DNA from: Fibrobacterales bacterium Fibro_02
GTDB taxonomy: Bacteria; Fibrobacterota; Fibrobacteria; Fibrobacterales; Fibrobacteraceae
Direction of reading: 5' to 3'
Length of the DNA: 64,000 nt
Assembly: GCA_001603905.1 (NCBI GenBank)
Contig: LVAE01000057.1
Span: forward strand, 1-64,000
Below, piece after piece: positions 7,005-16,570 of this stretch. Each line of letters opens with the position of its first letter. Positions within the stretch are counted from its first letter, which is position 1. The notes under the pieces were generated by a model. It made no database searches. It was given only the letters and a program-made list of their open reading frames with translations, and was not told the DNA's origin. The position numbers and the translations under genes are program-made.

Positions 7005-10000
7005 TTACCATCCAGCACACCAAATATTCGTTACCGTTCCAGTAACCGTCAAAACATCACCCACAACAGGTTTTGGGGAAAGAATGTTATTCGAACTATT
7101 CATCTCTCCCGAAACAGCTGTATTTGCATTCACCCCAATAGAGCATCCCGTATTGGTAAAATTATACTCACAATTAAAGCGAACATTTGAACAGGACGCA
7201 ATAGCAGTCACTTTATAACTGCCTGTAGTTAAGGGACCACCCGAGTTATTTTCAGTATTTGTCAAAGCCACCGTCGGCATACTTGCACTACTGCTCGCTT
7301 CAGCTTCACTACTCGAGCTTTCCTCACCAGTAGAATAAGTCACGCTAAACGTACAAGAATGACTTTCCCCACCAAGAGAAATGGTCAACGTATAATTTTC
7401 CGTATCACTGGCTCCCGCATCAGCGAAAGAAATAGAGCCTCCATCATACGTCGAACTTGTCTGCGCAGGCGAAATCGTATGACTTTCAGCAACAATCGAA
7501 TATGAGCATCCACTACTATTACACCCCGATACTGTATACGGAGTCACCGATATGGAATCACCAACCGACTTTCCTGATTGATTACTCATTGTCGAAGCAT
7601 TTCCAACGGAACAAGTTACAGACAGCAAGCTTTCAGACGAGCTAGACTCCTCGGCTTCACTTGAAGATGAAGAACTTTCGCTGCTGCTCGACTCCTCCGC
7701 CACAGATTCGCTACTGGTTTCGGTAGAATTAGAACTTGCAGCAACGACATCAAACGATTTCGTATCACAGGTGAACAACGCCGGATCAGCCTTACTAATC
7801 ACAGAATATGTATAGCCTGTACCCACAGCAGTTTGAGCAGAGCCCGATTTCGAAGCACTACATCTGGGGCCTGTTTCACAAGTTCCAGTAAATACGGTTT
7901 GACTGCCAAGCTTTATTTCATACTCACCACATCCTCCAGCAGGACAATGATCCAATACAAAAGTAAACGTGGGAGAATTAGCACCTAATTCTACGCTATT
8001 CTTTTCAATTGTTGTTGTACAAGACACATCATCTTCAGCTTCACCTCCGGAGCATTGTTTAGTATACCCAGTAGACGATCCTTCAGGAATTACCGTTAAC
8101 GACAGACTACAAGTATGTTTAGGCGGAATATCAGTACCATTGGCTACATCCGACAACGTGATAGAGCCGTCACTATTATTGCTATAACCATCTGTCATCG
8201 TTTTGCTCACCGTTTTGTCATCACTACCAGGGCCTGGATCAGTACAGGTTCCCGAAACAACAAAAGAGCCAACCAATTCAAGATTTGTAATCATAGCATC
8301 AACATTCAACGTTGCTGTTGGACCATGGCCACTTCTACTGACATTACAACTTTCAACCCCAACCGCCTGCGAACATACAGATGTAACGGACTTTATAACT
8401 ACCACTCCTGTATTCTTACTCTTAAAAGCAATCTGCACAACTTTTTCAGGGTCAAATCCGCCAGAACCACCCAACAGGCTTGACACATCAATCGTACCTA
8501 CCGTACCACTAAAGGAACTTGCCAAACTTGGGTAATTATCTTCACCATAGCCATCACTTTCACTAAAGAGCCAAACTTCCACTTCGCTATTATCAGGATT
8601 TTCAGCTTCAATTCTTAATGATGCTGATCTCAAATTCTCTTTAGTAAAAGTAGCAACCTGTTCATCACCTATATCACTTAGATACAATTCTCCAGAGAAC
8701 AAATCCGCATGATGAGTACATTCCGTATAATTACCAGTCCAGAATGTGCCACAATGAGCCCGATAAGACTCACCCGTTTCAGCATCTTCTGGATCTGCAG
8801 CCCACATGCCATCGGTTCCATCCAACGTACATTTCAAGCCAGCCTTAGCAGTTTTTTGTCCATCATAGCCATGTTGCCCAGCACCATCATTGCTAAAGTT
8901 ATAGCTGCCATTACAAGCAACCACCCCCGTAGAAGACCCGCCACAGGCATCTGTTCCATTATAGTAATAGAATTTCTTTTCACAATTGTATTTACGTGAG
9001 TCGAACCAACCAGAATGTCCAACCCAAGGTTCAACATCCTGTTGGGTGGGAATGACTCCATTTTCGGCTTTCGCTGCAAAAGAACACTTCACAATAGGAG
9101 GTGTTTCATGACACTCGGACGCATATTCTTCGCTAATCCAGCCAATACCGTATAATTTGAGATCAGAATTTTCCAAGCGATATCCCACATACACGTTATT
9201 AACGGTGTTATTGCTCGAAGTCAATTTTGAAAGGTCAAAACTCTTAGTATACACATTAGGTGTGCCATAATAATTACCTTCATAAGCGGACACAATCAAT
9301 TCATCAGTCTTTGTAATAATAGCAGAAATCATGACCATATTACTAGCAGATGTGTAAAGAGGAGAACTATTGCGAGTCAAAATATCCGACAAGCAGCTTC
9401 CGCCATTTTTACAAATTTGCGCAACCACCCTATTAGAATTATCCATATACACATTTAACATCAAATAACTTGACGCATCTGCATTTGAACGCAACAAGAA
9501 GCCCGTATTGCGAACTTTGTCAGAAGAACTTCCTAGCGAAGAAGACACACGTGGAAGTTGGACGAGAGCTTTCAGCGTTCCAGCACGGCCTGCATCTACC
9601 GTACTCATGACCGTTACGCTCTTATCCTTTTTCACATAAATTTTTCCACTATACGCATCAAGATGAATATCATTGATAGCTCCGCTAATCAAATGCCACT
9701 TTGCATTTGCATAGACACTTCCCGTAGCTTCAGCCGAGGCGCACACATTATTGTTTTCAGACAGGCAATCGTCTATGCAATACTTCTTTTCTTCCACAAC
9801 CAAGCTAGCACAATTAACCGAGCCATTTTTGAATTCATCAAAGAAACAATGTTTATCAGACTCTCCAAAATGAGCATAGACCGTCGTATTGTTATCTGTC
9901 ACATAGAAGCTTTCATATTTTGACGATGTAACTGCATAATCCGTCGGGCAACTACTTCCCGAGCACTTCCAATAGCTGAAGTTTCTATTGTCGCTCAAAG

Positions 10001-13000
10001 TTGTATCAATTGTCAAAGAAACAAGTTCTCCGCTAAACACAGTTATCGTACAGGATTTCGTTGTTGAAGCAGATCTATATCGACACGAAACAGGATCATG
10101 TCCCTCAACATTCACATACACGACGGGTTCTTTATCACTATCAATATTACCTGCAAAGGAAACCGTCAAATCCCTCTTACGAGCCTTGGCAGTAGCCTTA
10201 AGAGAAATCGCAGTACCAGGAGTCACATCAGCCAAAGTTCTACTTTCATTAGGAATAATAGTCACACACTTATTGGAAGTAGACTCCAAATTTACAGAAC
10301 TTCCACCACTCAATGAAATCGTCCAAGAGTCATTCTTATAGTTTTCAATATAACTAGTTCCATGCGGAACAACCCATGTTTCTGTCGAAATACAATTCGG
10401 CCAATCATTGATATTGTCCGGGCAATCATCCGAATGGGACTGACAATAAGCTTGAATATCTGCAGCCGTAGCATTCACGCGATTCAATGTTGCCGTAGAC
10501 GCAATATTAACAACAGTGTACGGGATATCGCCAACGTTATAGCCCTCACCTGCCATAACCTGGAATGCTAAAGTTCCATGTGTAGCACCCGAAGTCGAGA
10601 CGCTGAATATATTTATTACAGTATCTTTTTCTGGTTTAGCATCTATTGCAAACGAACAATTGGGAGCAGTTCCATTATTTGTCAACAGAGGGCTATATGT
10701 CCAATTTTCAACGGTTTCTTGAGGGCATGCAATATTTATATTTAAAGGCAGCTCATGCTTTGTAACTAAAACACCAATCATTTTGGTATCTATAGAGCCA
10801 ATCTGCTGATAATCAGCTGTGAACGAAACGGATGGCACAGACCGTTGGCTAGCACCAACAACCACCCAAAACGGAACTTCCTGATTATAGCCAGATACAT
10901 TTGCCTTTACTACACACTTATAATTACCTCTAGTCAGTTTAGCATCTCCTGCCGTATACAATTTCGCAGTCATCGACGTCGGCAAAACACCCGTTCCACC
11001 ATAAAGAGCGGAACATCTATCTATTTTCATATCTGATTTTTTCAGATGTGATCCATTCAAGGGAATAATATTGATATAATCCCCCAAAGAACCATAGGGA
11101 TCATCAGGCAACGAAACTACTCGCGGAAAAACGATAAACGACGAATCTACATCAGACTTGTCTGCGTTTTGCCTTACAGGAGGCAAAGTTTCGCTGCTTT
11201 TTGTTTGCGACTCCAGAGAAACCCCTAATTGCGGAGCCATCGAAATAAAGTAACGATCCTTAAAATTAACGACATCAACATCGCTTTCTGTACTGGACGA
11301 ACTTGAAGACGGCGTTGCCGAAGCAGTTCCGCAGGCAGCAGCAGTCACCGAAGCATCACAAAGAATCGACGCTTCAGACAAAGCTTTTATCAATCGAGAG
11401 TTTGTATCAAGATCTGCTTCCTGGAAAGACATATGAATACAGCTTGCAGCAGGAGAATAGATATTGCCTTTCAGGTGGATCTTACTCTGTTGAGGCATTT
11501 CTCCTTCTGTATAGATAAACATGTTATTAACTTCATTGTTATTCCCCATAACAAGGGCATCTGCAACACCTTGTTCCAAATACAAGAAAACATAATTATT
11601 ATCGGCATCACTATCGGCACTATATTTGGCCGTAGGCAAACCATTCTGAGCATGAATAGGAACAGTGGCTATAATAATGAAATTTCCATTTAAAGTTCCT
11701 GTAATTGACCCTGTACTTGAAGTTATCCTTACAACGACAAAACCATTGTAGAAATTCTGTTTTACATATTCTTCATCATTTTTATGATCGTTATAGCAAG
11801 CATTCAAGCTCTCCACTAAATTTTCATCCCAAGATGTAATTGATGCCGCGCACCCCTTTTGAGCATATCCTTGGAACTGATTTTTCGCAGTAACAATCGG
11901 ATCCGGGATGACAAACCTGGATCCGTCGCATCCGGTCGTTTCAGTCCATATTTTACTACACTTATCCAATGCAGAGTTTCCTCCCGCAATTTTTTCAGAC
12001 GGCAACGTACCGACAACATCACCTTCAGTCTGGAACCATGAAGCAAAATGGCATTGAGGTTGGGCATTCTGATGATCCGAGGAAAAAATCCCCTTAAACT
12101 CTCTATGCGGTGTACAATAGGGAGAACCTGTTATTGTTTTTATAAAATGATCCGCTTCCCACATATTTTGTTTTCCCCACAAACACGTAGCATTATAGCA
12201 ATCCCATTCATTAGAATTATCATAAAACGGAGTAGGCGTCTGATAATGATCGTCTATAAAGTAAGCATAAAACATATACTCATCACCAGAATGAGTTTTC
12301 CAATAATTATTTTCATATTCCCTAAAAGTTATAGTCGGCCCATCACTAGAATGCAGATAATATCGATCATCCTTTACCTGTTCCGAATAAATTTTAAATG
12401 TGCCATAATTTGCATCTTCAGGCCATTTATAGCCACAGGCATGAGCACTATTATTGCATCCTCTATTAGTCTCTCCAATTTGTCTTATTTTTTTCGATGC
12501 AGAAAAGGTCTTATAAGACGCATCTGAACGAGCCTTCGCACTGTAAACTTTTGACTCGCTACTTGTACCCAGAACAAGTTTATTGTATTTACTAGCATCG
12601 TGATTATCCCCTTCCGTTGTATACATTGACACATTCGCGCCCAACCAAACATCGTTGTATACACTGAAAGCATTATTTCCACCAAATCCCGTCAAGAGAC
12701 TATTTCCATCCATTACCAGGTTACCTTCAATTCGTCCATTATCGCAATCACCTACATTGAAGGTTCCATTCGCAACCGTCATATTTCCTAAGACCTTAAA
12801 GCCGCCCTTGTCCTCATTACTGCATTTTGACGAAACCATAAAATCACCATCAACATATACATTGCCAGCAACTTTTCCGTTAAACGGGTCAACATGCCCT
12901 CCCACATAAAGATCGTCACCACCCACAAAACCGTTATCGGCACCGAGATTTCCCCCAATGCAAGTCAACTGTCCCACTTCAATATAATCACCTGTCAAAA

Positions 13001-13646
13001 TAGCATTACCAGTCACAATCCAATCACCCTTAGTTTTAGGCGGGTTTGCATTCCAATTACCATTAATCGCAGCAGAAGCATACGTTGTCTGAGTACCTAC
13101 AACTTCACCACCGTAATAAGCATAGTTGAGATTTACGCTTTTAGACTCTGTAATATGCGGAACAGTAACCTGATACAAACCATCTACATTAAAAATGGCA
13201 GTTTCATTATGCCGTGTATTACCTCGAGCCTCTCCGGAAGACAATATTTTTACTTTATATGTGCTTTTTTCTGTATTAACACCAGTAATCCACACCTTGT
13301 AGGTTTGATCAGCCCTTTGGAACGGACGTAAACGTTCAGTAATATTGATAGGCTGATGAGTTTCATCTTCCACAAACTGTTTTATCACCGCACCTAAATC
13401 ATTGGCATGGAACGTCATCCACGCACGCGCATTTTCTATACCCGCCTGTGCCCCCTGCAGAGCTTCTCGTTGCAGCATTCTGCTTGCACTAGACTTACCC
13501 TCGCTCGTTATCCATTTCCAGGTTGCAGTTGCGGCAATGGTTGCAATCAACATAAACAAAAGCACGGCGATTAAAGAAACACCGGCTTTCATAGAACTCT
13601 TTGAGGAAAAACACCTCACCATTACTTTGTAGAAATTCGTACGCAT
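7005..13646 (-). CDS. Giant PilX/GspK-like pilin-tethered surface protein
   Basis: Exported 2,213-residue protein with a prepilin-type N-terminus. The leader is MRTNFYKVMVRCFSSKSSMKAG, and the hydrophobic helix VSLIAVLLFMLIATIAATA follows. There is no Glu at mature position 5, as in PilX and GspK. A Gly/Asn-rich, beta-helix-like region (about 190-330) comes next. A first Ser run lies near 785 and a lectin-like (LamG-like?) region at about 1310-1515. Poly-Ser/Glu linkers near 1970-2010 and 2105-2118 separate Cys-rich beta domains at the C-terminus. The ATG has a GGAG Shine-Dalgarno 14 bases after the PilW-like gene, so it is the last gene of the operon. By analogy it may cap a pilus or pseudopilus tip and act as an adhesin; that is inference. 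No database match could be checked. Confidence 0.75.
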   Translation of the reverse strand: MRTNFYKVMVRCFSSKSSMKAGVSLIAVLLFMLIATIAATATWKWITSEGKSSASRMLQREALQGAQAGIENARAWMTFHANDLGAVIKQFVEDETHQPINITERLRPFQRADQTYKVWITGVNTEKSTYKVKILSSGEARGNTRHNETAIFNVDGLYQVTVPHITESKSVNLNYAYYGGEVVGTQTTYASAAINGNWNANPPKTKGDWIVTGNAILTGDYIEVGQLTCIGGNLGADNGFVGGDDLYVGGHVDPFNGKVAGNVYVDGDFMVSSKCSNEDKGGFKVLGNMTVANGTFNVGDCDNGRIEGNLVMDGNSLLTGFGGNNAFSVYNDVWLGANVSMYTTEGDNHDASKYNKLVLGTSSESKVYSAKARSDASYKTFSASKKIRQIGETNRGCNNSAHACGYKWPEDANYGTFKIYSEQVKDDRYYLHSSDGPTITFREYENNYWKTHSGDEYMFYAYFIDDHYQTPTPFYDNSNEWDCYNATCLWGKQNMWEADHFIKTITGSPYCTPHREFKGIFSSDHQNAQPQCHFASWFQTEGDVVGTLPSEKIAGGNSALDKCSKIWTETTGCDGSRFVIPDPIVTAKNQFQGYAQKGCAASITSWDENLVESLNACYNDHKNDEEYVKQNFYNGFVVVRITSSTGSITGTLNGNFIIIATVPIHAQNGLPTAKYSADSDADNNYVFLYLEQGVADALVMGNNNEVNNMFIYTEGEMPQQSKIHLKGNIYSPAASCIHMSFQEADLDTNSRLIKALSEASILCDASVTAAACGTASATPSSSSSSTESDVDVVNFKDRYFISMAPQLGVSLESQTKSSETLPPVRQNADKSDVDSSFIVFPRVVSLPDDPYGSLGDYINIIPLNGSHLKKSDMKIDRCSALYGGTGVLPTSMTAKLYTAGDAKLTRGNYKCVVKANVSGYNQEVPFWVVVGASQRSVPSVSFTADYQQIGSIDTKMIGVLVTKHELPLNINIACPQETVENWTYSPLLTNNGTAPNCSFAIDAKPEKDTVINIFSVSTSGATHGTLAFQVMAGEGYNVGDIPYTVVNIASTATLNRVNATAADIQAYCQSHSDDCPDNINDWPNCISTETWVVPHGTSYIENYKNDSWTISLSGGSSVNLESTSNKCVTIIPNESRTLADVTPGTAISLKATAKARKRDLTVSFAGNIDSDKEPVVYVNVEGHDPVSCRYRSASTTKSCTITVFSGELVSLTIDTTLSDNRNFSYWKCSGSSCPTDYAVTSSKYESFYVTDNNTTVYAHFGESDKHCFFDEFKNGSVNCASLVVEEKKYCIDDCLSENNNVCASAEATGSVYANAKWHLISGAINDIHLDAYSGKIYVKKDKSVTVMSTVDAGRAGTLKALVQLPRVSSSLGSSSDKVRNTGFLLRSNADASSYLMLNVYMDNSNRVVAQICKNGGSCLSDILTRNSSPLYTSASNMVMISAIITKTDELIVSAYEGNYYGTPNVYTKSFDLSKLTSSNNTVNNVYVGYRLENSDLKLYGIGWISEEYASECHETPPIVKCSFAAKAENGVIPTQQDVEPWVGHSGWFDSRKYNCEKKFYYYNGTDACGGSSTGVVACNGSYNFSNDGAGQHGYDGQKTAKAGLKCTLDGTDGMWAADPEDAETGESYRAHCGTFWTGNYTECTHHADLFSGELYLSDIGDEQVATFTKENLRSASLRIEAENPDNSEVEVWLFSESDGYGEDNYPSLASSFSGTVGTIDVSSLLGGSGGFDPEKVVQIAFKSKNTGVVVIKSVTSVCSQAVGVESCNVSRSGHGPTATLNVDAMITNLELVGSFVVSGTCTDPGPGSDDKTVSKTMTDGYSNNSDGSITLSDVANGTDIPPKHTCSLSLTVIPEGSSTGYTKQCSGGEAEDDVSCTTTIEKNSVELGANSPTFTFVLDHCPAGGCGEYEIKLGSQTVFTGTCETGPRCSASKSGSAQTAVGTGYTYSVISKADPALFTCDTKSFDVVAASSNSTETSSESVAEESSSSESSSSSSEAEESSSSESLLSVTCSVGNASTMSNQSGKSVGDSISVTPYTVSGCNSSGCSYSIVAESHTISPAQTSSTYDGGSISFADAGASDTENYTLTISLGGESHSCTFSVTYSTGEESSSSEAEASSSASMPTVALTNTENNSGGPLTTGSYKVTAIASCSNVRFNCEYNFTNTGCSIGVNANTAVSGEMNSSNNILSPKPVVGDVLTVTGTVTNIWCAGW

Positions 13647-13659
13647 AGGAAACTCCGTG

Positions 13660-15081
13660 CTAATCTCTCGGACCGTTGCTAGGGGTTGCAACAACTAAAT
13701 CAACATTGCCTGTTTCGCCTTTTCCGCCATTCTTGGCACCCCGGCTAACCTGCAATTTCAATTTAAAAGCCTTTACATTTTTCTTTTCTTTTTTATTAGC
13801 ACCCAATTCAGGGTCAAACCCATTAAACTTATAATTCGCCGTAGCCACTTGATGGATTTTAACGTTCTTAATTATAACCTTACCTTGTGACACTAACGGA
13901 GAAAAACTTGCAAAGGTAAATGCCAAGCAAACATTATCAACAGCTTCAGGCACAGTAAAACGCATAGAGCGTTTTCCAGTACCACGCGAAGCATCCATTG
14001 GCGGGAAGAACATAAAATCTTCTATAACAATTTTTCCATCTTTCTTCGCATAATCCCCGGACCCAGCCTTTCTGAAGCCAACCGACATATGATCCATTCC
14101 AGGAACAAACATCAAGCTCTTGTCATATTCGCCCACATACCCCAAATCAAATGACACTTCATAAACCGTATCAGGATGCAAGGTCATTTTGCCATACGAA
14201 TCACAAAGTGTGCTCCAATTATCTTCGGCAGATCCAGATTCATTTTTTATAGCAAAAGCCTGATTTTTCTTTCTATATGTAGCCTCTAAAATTCCACCAA
14301 TGCCCTCATCATCACTATTTCTGTAGTTTGAATAAAAACCCGAAAGAATAATAGCAGTTCCTCCGACATTTTCAAAACCCGCTGTATTTACAGCGTTAAA
14401 GCCAGCATAGCCTTCATCACCTACACGAGGAACTAACCTAAAAGAATCCATATCATCCGGTGGAAACAATTGTGATTTTTCAACCTTCACACCAGGATTC
14501 GCAGCTTCGACATTAAACACTGTTACGCCAGAAGCCATTTGAACAGGTTGGCTCCCTTCCTTACAGGGGTCATCATCACTAATAGTCACCCCTTCAGCAA
14601 CATCCTTAATAGAGCAAGAACGCAACAGAGTCTTGTTTTTCGCATCCATATACCAACGGACTTCTTCAACGGCCAAAAAATAACCGTTATCATCATAACG
14701 AATTCGACGTAATGTCAAATCACTAAAGCCGTCATCATTCGTCAATAAAAAGGAGGAGGAATCTTTTTTGTCCGGGTCATAATCTTCAGGGTGCATGTAA
14801 ACATTCTCGTTTACGTCCTCAAATTTCACACCATACTCCGTGCCTAAGTCAGCCACACCTGTTTTTCTGGCACTCTTTGCACCCATTTGAGCAACATCTT
14901 CTCTAAACAACATTGCCACATTCTCGGCTTCTTGTGAAGCCTTGATCATGTTATCGGTACGGATACGGAACTTGGTGGAATTGCTGAAAGCCTCACCGGC
15001 AATAACAACAACAATGCCCACAATACCCATATAGACCATAAGTTCCATAAGGGTGAAGCCAGATTTTTTCAAGCTTTTCAT
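13660..15081 (-). CDS. PilW/GspJ-like minor pilin
   Basis: Prepilin-type protein of 473 residues. The leader MKSLKKSG is followed by FTLMELMVYMGIVGIVVVIAG, a standard class III signal with Glu at mature position 5. After the helix comes SNSTKFRIRTDNMIKASQEAENVAMLFREDV, typical of PilW/GspJ proteins. The protein is longer than usual (200-350), with an added beta-rich C-terminal half that contains a carbohydrate-binding-like stretch around CLAFTFASFSPLVSQGKVIIKNVKIHQV. It overlaps the upstream PilV-like gene by ATGA, implying translational coupling. In known systems such pilins form the tip-priming complex of type IV pili or type II secretion pseudopili. Confidence 0.8.
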   Translation of the reverse strand: MKSLKKSGFTLMELMVYMGIVGIVVVIAGEAFSNSTKFRIRTDNMIKASQEAENVAMLFREDVAQMGAKSARKTGVADLGTEYGVKFEDVNENVYMHPEDYDPDKKDSSSFLLTNDDGFSDLTLRRIRYDDNGYFLAVEEVRWYMDAKNKTLLRSCSIKDVAEGVTISDDDPCKEGSQPVQMASGVTVFNVEAANPGVKVEKSQLFPPDDMDSFRLVPRVGDEGYAGFNAVNTAGFENVGGTAIILSGFYSNYRNSDDEGIGGILEATYRKKNQAFAIKNESGSAEDNWSTLCDSYGKMTLHPDTVYEVSFDLGYVGEYDKSLMFVPGMDHMSVGFRKAGSGDYAKKDGKIVIEDFMFFPPMDASRGTGKRSMRFTVPEAVDNVCLAFTFASFSPLVSQGKVIIKNVKIHQVATANYKFNGFDPELGANKKEKKNVKAFKLKLQVSRGAKNGGKGETGNVDLVVATPSNGPRD

Positions 15082-15602
15082 CTGATCACCCCCGATACGG
15101 TAATTGATTGCGTAGAACTTTTAAATCGCCAACTAACCTTGACGTCCAGTCGTTTTGCAAACACATGCTTGATGCTATCCTCACCTAAAAGAACTGATGA
15201 CGTCTTCGACATATAATCTGCATCGGGAGAAACAGTAATTTCTGCATTGTAGTAGACCGTCATAGTATTGGTGATAATCCCAGGTTGTCCCTCCCAAGTA
15301 CGCTTAATGGAATCTATCACAATCGGATTAAGGTTACCATCTTCATCCATTCCGATTTTTTCATCGGACAAACTTGCAAGTCCTAGCGAACCTAGAGAAT
15401 CTATCAAATTTTGAGCCACTTCAGTCGCTCCATCGCGACCACGGATACGCAACAGTGCATCACGGTTTCCAGTCTGCAAATTAAGGACCGCCATATAGAG
15501 GAATCCTAATACAGCAGCAGCAATCAGAACTTCAACTATGCCAAAACCACGCTTTAAGCGCGCCTTTTGACATTCAATCACTTTGTCACACACCGTCACC
15601 AT
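15078..15602 (-). CDS. PilV/GspI-like minor pilin
   Basis: Prepilin-type protein of 174 residues with the class III signal KRGFGIVEVLIAAAVLGFLYMAVLNLQ; processing is expected after Gly, and Glu lies at mature position 5. The pattern IVEVLIA-AVL-G, followed by an RG-DGATEVAQNLID region, matches PilV/GspI. It lies 8 bases downstream of the FimT-like gene and overlaps the PilW-like gene by 4 bases. It is probably a core subunit of the minor-pilin tip complex. Confidence 0.8.
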   Translation of the reverse strand: MVTVCDKVIECQKARLKRGFGIVEVLIAAAVLGFLYMAVLNLQTGNRDALLRIRGRDGATEVAQNLIDSLGSLGLASLSDEKIGMDEDGNLNPIVIDSIKRTWEGQPGIITNTMTVYYNAEITVSPDADYMSKTSSVLLGEDSIKHVFAKRLDVKVSWRFKSSTQSITVSGVIR

Positions 15603-15610
15603 AACACCAC

Positions 15611-16198
15611 CTACAATTCAGTCCAGTTGTTCCAATTATTGTTTGACGTACGATCATTGCCAACCTTCCACATCGGAACAACCCTATTTTTATTTTTATC
15701 TTTGCGAACAGCACCGTAAACATCGCGACCCCCATACTGAATGCAAATTCCACCCTCTGGAGGTGTCGCAGCAAGGCCAATACGAGGTTTAAAGGGAACT
15801 TTCGCTTCATTTCCAATCCAATCACGCATCGTCGTAGGGCAGCCACTACTAGCTTCACTATTAGCAATAAATTTCGCCGGAGCGTCAATAGTAAATTCGT
15901 CTATAATACCTTCGTTGGGCGACTCACAATCCCTCGTTCCTTTATCACGAACCACAAAAAGACGTTGAGGATCCCCAGAAGCAATCCTCAAGCACAGCAC
16001 TTCATTGCGCTGGCTAGACAAATTCGCTACACGTTCGACAAAGGCTGCAGTGTTCACTGCGGCATCCTTGACTCGGGCATTCGCGACGGCCTGTTGCAAA
16101 CCAGCCACGCCCATAGCAGACAAAATTCCCAAAATGGAAACAACCACCAGGACTTCGACCAGGGTATAGCCCGCTTTCAAACGCTTAGCAAATAACAT
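15611..16198 (-). CDS. FimT/GspH-like minor pilin
   Basis: First gene of the pilin operon, 195 residues. The class III signal is KAGYTLVEVLVVVSILGILSAMGVAG, with Glu at mature position 5. It is followed by QQAVANARVKDAAVNTAAFVERVANLSSQRNEV, where the A-x-R-x-x-D-x-A pattern is typical of FimT/GspH. Two cysteine pairs are visible in the C-terminal globular part. The Shine-Dalgarno AAGGAT lies 7 bases before the ATG. The order FimT-PilV-PilW-PilX matches minor-pilin and pseudopilin operons in other bacteria; the assembly ATPases and major pilin are not in this window. Confidence 0.8.
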   Translation of the reverse strand: MLFAKRLKAGYTLVEVLVVVSILGILSAMGVAGLQQAVANARVKDAAVNTAAFVERVANLSSQRNEVLCLRIASGDPQRLFVVRDKGTRDCESPNEGIIDEFTIDAPAKFIANSEASSGCPTTMRDWIGNEAKVPFKPRIGLAATPPEGGICIQYGGRDVYGAVRKDKNKNRVVPMWKVGNDRTSNNNWNNWTEL

Positions 16199-16570
16199 AA
16201 TTCAATCCTTAAACAACTTCGCCACAAAGATAGTTCAAAGACGCAGGCGACATTCAAAAACGCGTTTCAACAACACGCAAAATTGGATATCGCCAACATC
16301 CCGAACTTAAAATAACTTTTTTTTTACAAAACGGCTCAAAAAATTTCAAAAAACAGCTTTTTCTTGCGAAAATGGGCGAAAAACGACAATTTGGGGCCAC
16401 AAAAACGAATTATGTAATATTTTTGTAATATGTTTTCGGTTTACGACTTCCTGACAATGCCGCTGGGACATTTTTTCATCAAAATCCATTTATAAAAATG
16501 GGTCTATAATGAAAATAACTATATTTGCGCTCGCTTGGCGCATGTTGCGCCGCATTAAACGGAGGCTAAA
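16199..16570. other. Divergent intergenic region, pilin operon / cysS
   Basis: 372 bases without a gene, strongly AT-rich with long T and A runs around 16316-16350. On the plus strand it holds the probable cysS -10 box and a short hairpin in the cysS leader. The promoter of the minus-strand pilin operon should also lie here, but no convincing box pair could be picked out. Confidence 0.6.
16504..16551 (+). promoter_or_regulatory. Probable cysS -10 box and leader hairpin
   Basis: A perfect TATAAT lies at 16504-16509 with only a poor -35 match upstream. A perfect hairpin, GGCGCA TGT TGCGCC, follows at 16537-16551, eight bases before the cysS Shine-Dalgarno CGGAGG. The hairpin could modulate initiation; there is no T-run, so it is not a terminator. 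Confidence 0.45.
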
